From positions 124,001-188,000 of the forward strand of contig JAPPCR010000009.1 in the NCBI GenBank assembly GCA_028875725.1: a stretch of 64,000 nt of DNA, given 5' to 3'. Source of the DNA: Acidobacteriota bacterium (lineage in GTDB: Bacteria; Acidobacteriota; Thermoanaerobaculia; Multivoradales; Multivoraceae). Positions 42,609-50,421 of this stretch are shown here, one piece after another; the stretch's first letter is position 1; each line of letters opens with the position of its first letter. A program made the position numbers and the translations under genes. Below the pieces are notes generated by a model. The model was not told the DNA's origin, ran no database searches, and worked only from the letters and a program-made list of their open reading frames with translations.

Positions 42609-43122
42609 CCTCGCAGGACGCGCTGAGCAGTTCGCTCAGCGCCACTCCCGACACGAGGCCACGGTAGCGGGCGCAGATCTCACCGTCCTCCAGCCGGACC
42701 ACGAAGACCGCTTCCTCCTGATTCTCCTCTCCGCCGTTCGAGCCCGCCAGATCCCTCCAGGGCTGAGCGCCTTCCTCGACCACCAGGAACGAGTCCTGGC
42801 GCGCGGCGGGAACGTCGCCACGGAGCGCCCGAACCACCATCCGGCGGACGAATCCAGGCGCTCCTTCCAGCACGATAACGGTGTAGATCGACCAGCCCTC
42901 GACCCGCGGGTCGTCGTCGAGAACGCGCCGCCACTCCCGCGCGCTCCCGTTCGCGACGCGGTGGAAGCTGACGACGAGCAGCGATCGCGCGCCCAGGTCC
43001 TTCGTCGCCTCGACCTCGTTCCCGGCTAGCGTGACCGCCCGCGGAATCTCGCTGGACGCGCCAGCGCCGGCGGTGTTCAGCACCAGGCACAGGCCCAGAG
43101 CGGCGACGCACCGCCAGCGCAT
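42604..43122 (-). CDS. Secreted thioredoxin-fold-like protein
   Basis: The 172-aa product has a signal peptide (CVAALGLCLVLNTAGAGAS) and a soluble domain with alternating strand/helix character: SLLVVSFHRVANGSAREWRRVLDDD, GWSIYTVIVLEGAPGFVRRMVVRAL and EAVFVVRLEDGEICARYRG. This resembles thioredoxin-like ATP10-type domains but lacks a CXXC pair, so redox activity is doubtful. It begins five bases after the methyltransferase stop and is co-transcribed with it. Confidence 0.6.
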   Translation of the reverse strand: MRWRCVAALGLCLVLNTAGAGASSEIPRAVTLAGNEVEATKDLGARSLLVVSFHRVANGSAREWRRVLDDDPRVEGWSIYTVIVLEGAPGFVRRMVVRALRGDVPAARQDSFLVVEEGAQPWRDLAGSNGGEENQEEAVFVVRLEDGEICARYRGLVSGVALSELLSASCEG

Positions 43123-43127
43123 CCGCC

Positions 43128-44069
43128 CTAAGGCGCGCTTCGGAAACGCATGACCCGATAGCGCCTGGTCATCGCGAAGGCCTCCGGATCCAGCAACCGG
43201 TCGAGCCGGTCCAGGCGGCGGGTCACCGGCCCCGCCAGACGCCAGGCGGCGCCCGCCAGCCGTGGGAAGCGCGAAGTCGAGGCGTCGCGCAGCAGACTCA
43301 GGATGCCGTGGCCGAAGCGATCCACGATCATCTGCCCGAGCCGGAGCGTCGGTAGCACCGAGAGGGTGACGTCCTCGTCAATCTCCAGCACGAGGCCGGC
43401 CGCATCGGCCCGAGCCAGGAACTCGTCCAGCGGGTGACCACTCCTCGGCCTTCCCTGGTCGAACTCCACAGTGAAGTAGTCGCAGAGCAGGACGCTCCCT
43501 CCCGGCGCCAGAGATCGTTCGATCGCCTCGAAGAGATCCTCCAGCCAGACGTACTGCGCCGACTCGCACAGGAACAGGAGGTCGTACCGGCGATCCGGCT
43601 CGAACTCCTGGAACCGGCCCAGGTGGAAACGTCGCTCCGGGAGCCGCTCGGCGAACAGCCTGCCGTGATACGGATCGGGCGACAGGCCCTCGACGTCGTA
43701 GCCGAGGCCGGTCAGCCGCTCGCTGATCACGCCGGTGCCGCAGCCGACATCCAGCACGGAGGACACGCCTGGAGGCAGCAACTCGAGAAGTCGCGCCACC
43801 AGGCGTTCCTGGGCCCGGCGCAGGCCTGCCACGTCGAGCGGATCGTCCTCACTCCAGATCCCGAAGTTCAGGTGCTCCAGGCCGAGGATCCGGTGCAGGA
43901 ACTGAAGCGCGAAGCTCGTCTTCACCTGGCGCGGGCTGTTTCCGTCCGCAGCCTGCCTGAACAACTGCCGGCCCTGCGGCCCGGGCCAGCGTGGCGGCGC
44001 CGCCGGAGCCGGTGCGGGGACAGCAGCCACGCGCGAGCGCGGAGGCGGCGGGACGATGCGCAAACTCAC
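43128..44069 (-). CDS. SAM-dependent methyltransferase
   Basis: A class I Rossmann methyltransferase of about 313 aa. Motif I is VLDVGCGTGVISERL; the post-I acidic residue falls in the VEGLSPDPYH segment; motif II is YDLLFLCESAQYVWLEDLFEAIERSLAPGGSVLLCDYF. The N-terminal FLHRILGLEHLNFGIWSEDD segment is typical of small-molecule (sterol/phytyl-quinol/glycine sarcosine-type) methyltransferases. Start GTG 44069 is preferred over ATG 44132 because TACACT lies eight bases before it; the ATG would be upstream of that element. Substrate unknown. Confidence 0.82.
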   Translation of the reverse strand: MSLRIVPPPPRSRVAAVPAPAPAAPPRWPGPQGRQLFRQAADGNSPRQVKTSFALQFLHRILGLEHLNFGIWSEDDPLDVAGLRRAQERLVARLLELLPPGVSSVLDVGCGTGVISERLTGLGYDVEGLSPDPYHGRLFAERLPERRFHLGRFQEFEPDRRYDLLFLCESAQYVWLEDLFEAIERSLAPGGSVLLCDYFTVEFDQGRPRSGHPLDEFLARADAAGLVLEIDEDVTLSVLPTLRLGQMIVDRFGHGILSLLRDASTSRFPRLAGAAWRLAGPVTRRLDRLDRLLDPEAFAMTRRYRVMRFRSAP

Positions 44070-44077
44070 CGGAGGAG

Positions 44078-44083
44078 AGTGTA
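44078..44083 (-). promoter_or_regulatory. TACACT -10-like element of probable leaderless methyltransferase gene
   Basis: On the minus strand TACACT lies eight bases before GTG 44069, with no Shine-Dalgarno sequence. Confidence 0.48.
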
Positions 44084-44180
44084 CCGCCCCTGGCGCGCGA
44101 GATAGGGTCGCTTCATCGACCGGAAGAGTCATCGCGCCGGCCGACGCATCCCATCCGGCGGCGCGGTACAAGGAGCCGCC

Positions 44181-46166
44181 ATGCGCAAACCGCCGCTGAT
44201 CGTCCTCTTCGCCGCTGCCCTGAGCGCCGGGCTTCCCGCCCTGGCAGTGGATCATCCGCTGGATCCCCTGAGCCACCAGGAAGTCTGGCGCACACTGGTG
44301 CTCCTCCGTGACGCCGGCCATCTGGACAGAGACACGAAGTTCTCCCAGTTGACGCTCCAGGAGCCAGCCAAGCGGGACGTCCTGGCCTGGAAGGCTGGCG
44401 ATTCGATGCCCCGCCGTGCCTACGCACTGGTCCGCAGGGACAAGGACTCCTTCGAGGCGATCGTCGATCTGGCGGCGGATGAGGTCGTGTCCTGGGAACC
44501 GCTCGAGGGAGCCGAGCCGAACTGGCACGGCGGCGAGTACGGGTCGCTGACGGACAAGGTCCTGGAACACCCCGACTTCCTCGCCGGCCTCGAGGCGCGC
44601 GGCATCACCGATCTGACGTTCGTCGATTGCAGCGCCGGGCCGCGCGGCTACTTCGGGACGGAGGAGGAGCAGGGCCGGCGCATCGCGCACGTGAGCTGCG
44701 ACGAGCCCGGCGGCGTCAGCCGGCAGGCGGTCGAGGGCCTGGTCGCGGTCGTGGACCTCGAGTCCGAGGAGGTGCTCCGCGTCGTCGACGAGGGCCCCGG
44801 TCCGATTCGCGCCGTCCCGACGGACTTCCGCGACATGCTCGGGGAAGCGAGGGAGATCACCGGCCCGCTCGAGATCCGCCAACCGCTTGGCCACGGATTC
44901 GAAGTCGACGGCTACCGGGTGAGCTGGCAGAACTGGAGCTTCCACCTCCGCCCCGACCAGCGCACGGGCCTCGTCGTGTCGCTGGTCGACTACCACGAGC
45001 ATCCCGAAGCCGCGGCGCGCCGGGTGCTCTACCAGGGGCATCTGTCCGAGATCTTCGTGCCCTACATGGACCCCAGGTTCGGCTGGTACACGCTGAACTT
45101 CATCGATGCCGGCGAGTTCGTCGCGGGTGGCCTGGGCAAGCCGCTGATGCCTGGAGACGACTGCCCGGATCACGCCCTGTACGTCGATTCGACAAAGACC
45201 GGCGCCAACGGCTATCCCCGGACCGTGCCGGGCACGATCTGCGTCTACGAGCGTGAGACCGGCGACCCTTCCTGGCGGCACTTCTCCGGCGAGCGGCCGG
45301 AGAGCCGGAAGAGCAGGGACCTGGTCGTACGGGTCGGAGGCAACGTCGGCAACTACGACTACCTGCTGGACTGGATCTTCCGGCAGGACGGTTCGATCGA
45401 GGTCCGCGTCGGTGCAACCGGCATCCTGGCGTACGAGACCACGGTCGCCGCCTCCGCCGACAGGCCCACGCCCGCCGCCGGACCGGTGAACGCCGGCGCC
45501 GCGGACGCCCTCCTCCAGAAGGCCTCCGCCGACGCCTACGGACGCTTCGTGCAAGAGAACGTCGTGGCGATCAACCACGATCACTACTTCAGCTTCCGGC
45601 TCGACATCGACGTCGACGGCACGGACAATCGCTTCGTCGCCGACCGCCTGGTCGCCCGCACCCTCCCCGACGGCCATCCCCGGCGCAGTCTGTGGGTCCA
45701 GGAACCTCGAATCGCTTCGAGCGAACACGAGGCCCGGCTGAACATCGACCTGAACCGGCCCACGCTGTGGCGCGTGCAGAGCACCAGCCGTCGGAACGCC
45801 GTCGGCTACCCCACCAGCTTCCAGGTGATGCCCGGGCGGAACACGAACACGCTGCTGTCGGCGGACGACTATCCACGGCGTCGCGCCGGCTTCATCGACC
45901 ACCACCTCTGGGTGACGCCGCAGCGCGACGCTGAACGCTTCGCCGCCGGCGACCACCCGACCCTCAGCGAGCCGGGCATGGGGCTGCCGGAATGGACGGA
46001 GGCCGACCGGGCGATCCAGGACACCGACATCGTCCTCTGGCACACGGTCGGCATGCTCCACCTGCCGCGTGCCGAAGACTGGCCCGTCATGCCCACGCTC
46101 TGGCACGGCTTCGAGTTGCGGCCGTTCGACTTCTTCGACCGCAACCCGGCGCTCGACCTGCCCTGA
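44181..46166 (+). CDS. Copper amine oxidase, exported (copy 1)
   Basis: Copper amine oxidases oxidise primary amines to aldehydes with release of ammonia and peroxide. The 661-aa product has a signal peptide and the full catalytic set: catalytic base Asp309 in NFIDAGEF, the TPQ-forming Tyr392 in GNYDYLLDW (spacing 83, as expected), copper His466 and His468 in INHDHYF, and the third His in HTVGMLHLPRAEDWPVMP. AAGGAG precedes ATG 44181. It is followed by a close paralogue; amines would supply ammonia for the adjacent amtB-glnK system. Confidence 0.93.
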   Translation: MRKPPLIVLFAAALSAGLPALAVDHPLDPLSHQEVWRTLVLLRDAGHLDRDTKFSQLTLQEPAKRDVLAWKAGDSMPRRAYALVRRDKDSFEAIVDLAADEVVSWEPLEGAEPNWHGGEYGSLTDKVLEHPDFLAGLEARGITDLTFVDCSAGPRGYFGTEEEQGRRIAHVSCDEPGGVSRQAVEGLVAVVDLESEEVLRVVDEGPGPIRAVPTDFRDMLGEAREITGPLEIRQPLGHGFEVDGYRVSWQNWSFHLRPDQRTGLVVSLVDYHEHPEAAARRVLYQGHLSEIFVPYMDPRFGWYTLNFIDAGEFVAGGLGKPLMPGDDCPDHALYVDSTKTGANGYPRTVPGTICVYERETGDPSWRHFSGERPESRKSRDLVVRVGGNVGNYDYLLDWIFRQDGSIEVRVGATGILAYETTVAASADRPTPAAGPVNAGAADALLQKASADAYGRFVQENVVAINHDHYFSFRLDIDVDGTDNRFVADRLVARTLPDGHPRRSLWVQEPRIASSEHEARLNIDLNRPTLWRVQSTSRRNAVGYPTSFQVMPGRNTNTLLSADDYPRRRAGFIDHHLWVTPQRDAERFAAGDHPTLSEPGMGLPEWTEADRAIQDTDIVLWHTVGMLHLPRAEDWPVMPTLWHGFELRPFDFFDRNPALDLP

Positions 46167-46243
46167 CCATTAGACTGCCGGGGCCCGGACCCTGGGGCAG
46201 CCACCGACCAGGCCTCAGCGTCCGGGACCTCAAGGGAGCAACC

Positions 46244-48241
46244 ATGCGCAAGCCGACCGTCCGCCTGACTCTCTGTCTTCTCGCCGCCGCAGCCGTCCCC
46301 GCGGCGGCAGCGAACCATCCACTCGATCAGCTCAGCTACCAGGAAGTGTGGCGGGCGCTCGTGATCCTGCGCGACGCGGGGCGGCTCGACGCTGAAACGA
46401 CCTTCTCGCAACTCACGCTGAGCGAGCCGGCCAAGAACGTCGTCCGCGGCTGGCGGGAGGGTGACGAACCGCCGAGGGCCGCCTACGCTCTCGTGCGCCA
46501 GGGCGAGGACACGTTCGAGGCGACGGTCGACCTCGTCGCAGGACAGATCTCCGCCTGGACGCAGCTCACCGGCGTTCAGCCGAACTGGAGCCTCGGAGAA
46601 TTCGGCGCGGTGGTCGGCAAGGTGCTCGAACATCCCGATTTCATCGCGGGGCTCGAGAAGCGGGGCATCACCGATACGAGCTTCCTGGACTGCACGACCA
46701 TCCCGCCCGGCTACTTCGGTACCGAGGAAGAGAAGGGACGGCGGCTCGGACACGTCCGTTGCTCCGAGCCTCGCGGCGCCAGGAACACCTGGGCGCGCCA
46801 GGTCGAAGGCCTGACCGCGGTGGTCGACCTGACCGCCGGCGAGGTGCTCAGGGTCGTCGACGACGGCGTGGCGCCGATCCCGGACGTGGACGCCGACTAC
46901 GACCGGACCACGCTCGACGATCCGCGCGAGATCGCGGGCCCCTTCGAACTGGACCTGCCCGAGGGCGTCGGCTTCGACATGAACGGCTACCAGGTGAGCT
47001 GGCAGAACTGGAGCTTTCACCTGCGGCCCGATCAGCGCACCGGCCTCGTCGTATCCCTCGTCGACTACCGCGAGAGCTCCGACGCCAGTCCGCGCTCGGT
47101 CATGTACCAGGGCCAGTTGTCTGAGATCTACGTGCCCTACATGGACCCGGCGTTCGCCTGGTACGCCCGCAACTTCATCGATGCCGGCGAGTTCCCGGCC
47201 GGCGGCCTGGCCAAGCCCCTGCTGCGCGGCCGGGACTGCCCGGATCACGCGGTCTACATCGACTCGATCAACACGAACGCCCAGGGCCGGCCGCGCACAG
47301 TGCCCCGGACCACCTGCATCTACGAGCGGGAGACCGGAGACCCGTCCTGGCGGCACTACGAGGACGAACAGCCGGACAGTCGAAAGAGCCGCGACCTCGT
47401 CGTCCGCACCGCCGCCGTGGTCGGCAACTACGACTACCTGCTTGACTGGATCTTCCGCCAGGACGGCTCGATCGAGGCCCGCGTCGGCGCCACCGGCCTC
47501 CTCGAAGTCAAGGCAACGAGCGCCGTGTCGGCCATCCCGCCGACTCCGGCGGCCGGGCCCGCGAACGCAACCGCCGTCGACGCCCTGCAGGCGGGGACGG
47601 CCGCCGACGCCTACGGCCGCTTTCTCGACCGCAACGTCATCGGCGTAAACCACGACCACTACTTCAGCTACCGCCTCGATCTCGACGTCGACGGGGCGGA
47701 CAACCGCTTCGTGGCGGACCGCCTGGTCACGCACAAGCTGCCAGCCGACCATCCCCGCCGCAGCCTCTGGGTTCAGGAGCCCCACGCCGCCCAGACCGAG
47801 CAGGACGCCCAGCTCGACATCAACCTCGCGCAGCCCGCGCTGTGGCGGATTCTGAGCACGAGCCGCCGGAACGCGGTCGGCTACCCCACCAGCTACCAGT
47901 TGATGCCGGGGCGCAACGCCAACCACCTGTTCGTGGCCGACGACTACTCGCTCCGCCGCGCCGGGTTCATCGATCATCACCTCTGGGTGACGCCATACGA
48001 TCCGGACGAACGTTTCGCCGCCGGCGACCATCCCACCCTGAGTGAGCCGGGAATGGGTCTGCCGGCGTGGACCGAAGCGAACCGGTCGATCAGCGACGAG
48101 GACCTCGTGATCTGGCACACGGTCGGCATGCACCACCTGCCCCGGGCCGAGGACTGGCCAGTGATGCCGGTCATGTGGCACGGCTTCGAACTGCGGCCGT
48201 TCGACTTCTTCGACCGCAACCCGGCGCTCGATCTCCCCTGA
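46244..48241 (+). CDS. Copper amine oxidase, exported (copy 2)
   Basis: A 665-aa paralogue of the preceding gene with all catalytic residues: Asp313 (NFIDAGEF), TPQ Tyr396 (GNYDYLLDW), copper ligands in VNHDHYF and GMHHLPRAEDWPVMP. Signal peptide LTLCLLAAAAVPAAAA. AAGGGAG precedes ATG 46244; the longer frame upstream reads back into copy 1 and is not the start. Differences from copy 1 cluster in the linker before the copper site and in the middle Cys-containing region (DCTTIPPGYFGTEEE against DCSAGPRGYFGTEEE). Confidence 0.93.
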   Translation: MRKPTVRLTLCLLAAAAVPAAAANHPLDQLSYQEVWRALVILRDAGRLDAETTFSQLTLSEPAKNVVRGWREGDEPPRAAYALVRQGEDTFEATVDLVAGQISAWTQLTGVQPNWSLGEFGAVVGKVLEHPDFIAGLEKRGITDTSFLDCTTIPPGYFGTEEEKGRRLGHVRCSEPRGARNTWARQVEGLTAVVDLTAGEVLRVVDDGVAPIPDVDADYDRTTLDDPREIAGPFELDLPEGVGFDMNGYQVSWQNWSFHLRPDQRTGLVVSLVDYRESSDASPRSVMYQGQLSEIYVPYMDPAFAWYARNFIDAGEFPAGGLAKPLLRGRDCPDHAVYIDSINTNAQGRPRTVPRTTCIYERETGDPSWRHYEDEQPDSRKSRDLVVRTAAVVGNYDYLLDWIFRQDGSIEARVGATGLLEVKATSAVSAIPPTPAAGPANATAVDALQAGTAADAYGRFLDRNVIGVNHDHYFSYRLDLDVDGADNRFVADRLVTHKLPADHPRRSLWVQEPHAAQTEQDAQLDINLAQPALWRILSTSRRNAVGYPTSYQLMPGRNANHLFVADDYSLRRAGFIDHHLWVTPYDPDERFAAGDHPTLSEPGMGLPAWTEANRSISDEDLVIWHTVGMHHLPRAEDWPVMPVMWHGFELRPFDFFDRNPALDLP

Positions 48242-48288
48242 AACGGGGCGCAGAGCGGGCGAGACAAATCTGTCGCGCTCAAACACTG

Positions 48289-48308
48289 GCCGCACATTCC
48301 TGTGCGGC
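48289..48308 (+). terminator. 8-bp hairpin downstream of amine oxidase copy 2
   Basis: GCCGCACA and TGTGCGGC pair perfectly around a TTCC loop, 48 bases after the stop. No U-run follows, so termination strength is uncertain. Confidence 0.45.
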
Positions 48309-48469
48309 AACGTGGCTTCGAGCGTCTCGCCGAGCTCGGCGCCGAGCCGGTTCGAGGGGACTCCGGAACATCCCGTGACCGGGCCTAAACCCCACTGAAC
48401 CGGGGGTTTCCGGCTCCTCGTCGGGTTAGCGGCCATACCGGCGACCGCGACCGGCGCCAACGCGCGCCG

Positions 48470-48486
48470 TTGGCACGATTCTCGAT
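48470..48486 (+). promoter_or_regulatory. Sigma-54-like promoter element upstream of amtB
   Basis: TTGGCACG is a perfect -24 box. The -12 region at the right spacing reads TCGAT, with GA where GC is expected, so the match is incomplete. Its place ahead of nitrogen genes supports it. Confidence 0.35.
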
Positions 48487-48601
48487 ACGTACGGGGGCAC
48501 ACCCGGCCGTCAGTTCCGGAACCTGACCTCGGCTGAGACCCCAAAGGGGGCGACAACCGAGACGCTCGGCCGGGCCAACCGAACTACGAGGAGGTACTCG
48601 A

Positions 48602-49942
48602 ATGAGCTTCAGAACGCGAGGCCGGACGTTTCGTCTGGTTCCGGCCCTGGGACTGACGTTGCTCCTGGCCCTGCTGGCCGCTTCGCCGGCAGCAGCCCAG
48701 GACGGCGTGGACAGCGGCGACACGGCCTGGATGCTGACGGCCAGCGCCCTGGTGCTGCTGATGACGCCGGGACTGGCGTTCTTCTACGGCGGGCTGGTCC
48801 GCCGCAAGAATGTCCTCTCGATCCTCATGCAGTGCTTCCTCTGCATGGGAATCATGACGGTGCTCTGGGTCATCGTCGGCTTCAGCCTCGCTTTCGGTTC
48901 CGACGCCCTGGGCGGCGTGATCGGAGGCGGCGACTACTTCCTGCTGGGGGGCCTCGGCTATGACGCCTGGGACGGCACCGGCATCCCGGCGCCGCTGTTC
49001 ATGATCTTCCAGGGCATGTTCGCGATCATCACGCCCGCTCTCATGATCGGCGCCTTCGCCGAACGAATGAAGTTCAGCGCCATCTGCCTGTTCATGAGCG
49101 CCTGGCTGCTGGTCGTCTACGCTCCGGTCTGCCACTGGGTCTGGGGCGGTTCGGAAGGCTTCTTCGGCCTCGGCGGCGACGGCGCCCTCGACTTCGCGGG
49201 CGGCACCGTGGTCCACATCAACGCGGGCGTCTCCGCCTTGGTCGCGGCGATCGTCCTCGGCCGGCGGCGCGGCTATCCCGTGCATACCTCCCCGCCCCAC
49301 AACCTGCCCTTTGCCGTCCTCGGCACCGGCCTCCTCTGGTTCGGCTGGTTCGGCTTCAACGCGGGGAGCGCAGTCGCGGCCAACGGCTCGGCCGCCAACG
49401 CCTTCGTCGTCACCCAGGTCGCCACGGCCACTGCCGCAGCCGCCTGGGGCCTGATCGACTGGATCCGCGACTCGAAGCCGACGCTTCTGGGCGTCATCAC
49501 CGGCGCCGTCGCCGGACTGGTAGCGATCACGCCGGCCTGCGGCTCGGTCAGCGCGATCGGCGCGATCGGCGTCGGCGCGGGCGCTTCCGTGTTCGCCTAC
49601 CTCGCCGTCACCTGGCTGAAGTCCAAGCTCGGCTACGACGACTCGCTGGACGTCTTCGGCGTCCACGGCGTCGCCGGCATGTGGGGCGCGGTCGCGGCAG
49701 GCCTCTGGGCCACCGATGTCGTGCCCGGCAACGACGCGAACGGCCTGTTCTACGGCAACGCCGCACAGGTCGCGATTCAACTCAAGGCGGTCGCCTACAC
49801 GATCGTCTGGGCCGCGGTCGTCTCCTTCATCCTGCTCAAGATCGTCGATCTGATCGTCGGTCTGCGCGTCAGCGATGACGAGGAGCGGATCGGTCTCGAC
49901 CTCACCGACCACCGCGAAAACGCCTACACCCTGGTTGACTAG
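48602..49942 (+). CDS. amtB: Ammonium transporter AmtB
   Basis: A 446-aa ammonium channel with a cleavable signal (LGLTLLLALLAASPAAAQ) and 11 membrane segments. Hallmarks: DTAWMLTASALVLLMTPGLAFFYGGLVRRKN, FQGMFAIITPALMIGAFAERMKF, WLLVVYAPVCHWVWGG, DFAGGTVVHINAGVSALVAA (first pore His), GFNAGSAVAANGSAANAF and DVFGVHGVAGMWGAVAAG (second pore His). GAGGAGG precedes the ATG. glnK follows after 18 bases, the usual amtB-glnK pairing, so uptake is likely blocked by the PII protein when nitrogen is plentiful. Confidence 0.96.
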   Translation: MSFRTRGRTFRLVPALGLTLLLALLAASPAAAQDGVDSGDTAWMLTASALVLLMTPGLAFFYGGLVRRKNVLSILMQCFLCMGIMTVLWVIVGFSLAFGSDALGGVIGGGDYFLLGGLGYDAWDGTGIPAPLFMIFQGMFAIITPALMIGAFAERMKFSAICLFMSAWLLVVYAPVCHWVWGGSEGFFGLGGDGALDFAGGTVVHINAGVSALVAAIVLGRRRGYPVHTSPPHNLPFAVLGTGLLWFGWFGFNAGSAVAANGSAANAFVVTQVATATAAAAWGLIDWIRDSKPTLLGVITGAVAGLVAITPACGSVSAIGAIGVGAGASVFAYLAVTWLKSKLGYDDSLDVFGVHGVAGMWGAVAAGLWATDVVPGNDANGLFYGNAAQVAIQLKAVAYTIVWAAVVSFILLKIVDLIVGLRVSDDEERIGLDLTDHRENAYTLVD

Positions 49943-49960
49943 GGCCGAAGGAGGAATGAC

Positions 49961-50302
49961 ATGAAGTACATCGTGGCGATTGTTCAGCCCGACCGGATGC
50001 AGGAGGTCCTCGACCTCCTGGAACAGAAGGAGATTCACCTGCTGACCGTGACCAACGTGATGGGACGCGGTCGCCAGCGGGGCGTCGCCGAGGTCTATCG
50101 GGGGCACAAGGAAGCGGGCGCGCTGCTGCGCAAGCTCAAAATCGAGATCGCGGTCAACGACGACTACGTCGACGTCGTGATCGACGCCATCTCGAGGGGC
50201 GCCAAGACCGGCAGGGTCGGCGACGGCAAGATCTTCGTGATGCCGCTCGACGAGACGATCCGCATTCGCACGGGCGAAACGGGCAACGTCGCGATCGGCT
50301 AG
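49961..50302 (+). CDS. glnK: PII signalling protein (GlnK type) lacking Tyr51
   Basis: A 113-aa PII trimer protein that senses ATP/ADP and 2-oxoglutarate and plugs AmtB. It aligns without gaps to E. coli PII: MKYIVAIVQPDR, the T-loop GRGRQRGVAEVYRGHKEAGALLRK, B-loop TGRVGDGKIFV and C-loop RIRTGE. Tyr46 is kept but residue 51, the uridylylated Tyr in E. coli, is Glu. Control by uridylylation is therefore unlikely; direct ligand sensing remains. AGGAGG-like GAAGGAGG precedes ATG. A strong terminator follows. Confidence 0.93.
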   Translation: MKYIVAIVQPDRMQEVLDLLEQKEIHLLTVTNVMGRGRQRGVAEVYRGHKEAGALLRKLKIEIAVNDDYVDVVIDAISRGAKTGRVGDGKIFVMPLDETIRIRTGETGNVAIG

Positions 50303-50326
50303 TTCTGCCGCATCGCATCTGCGGAG

Positions 50327-50368
50327 AACGCGCCGCGGGAGCTTTCGCTCCCCGGCGCGTTTCTTCGT
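50327..50368 (+). terminator. Rho-independent terminator after glnK
   Basis: AACGCGCCGCGGGAGC pairs with GCTCCCCGGCGCGTT with one bulge and a TTTC loop, then a T-rich run. Placed 25 bases after the glnK stop; glnE converges from the other side and may share it. Confidence 0.8.
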
Positions 50369-50421
50369 CTGGCTTCCGCTGGGTGCGCGGGTCTGACATC
50401 CGACCGCCCGCGAACGGGCGC

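Larger units (their letters stand above)
48242..48601. other. Intergenic region between amine oxidase and amtB
   Basis: 360 bases with no gene. It contains an 8-bp hairpin (48289-48308), a 7-bp hairpin AAACCCC/GGGGTTT (48387-48409), a sigma-54-like -24 sequence (48470) and the amtB ribosome site GAGGAGG (48590-48596). Some may form an RNA leader, but I recognise no riboswitch. Confidence 0.55.

Noticed and set aside
43128-46106. Methyltransferase frame extended far upstream across amine oxidase copy 1
   Set aside because: Only the last 313 residues show a family pattern; the extension is antisense to an intact amine oxidase.
48387-48409. Riboswitch in the amtB leader
   Set aside because: Only simple stems are visible; no known nitrogen or glutamine riboswitch consensus is present.
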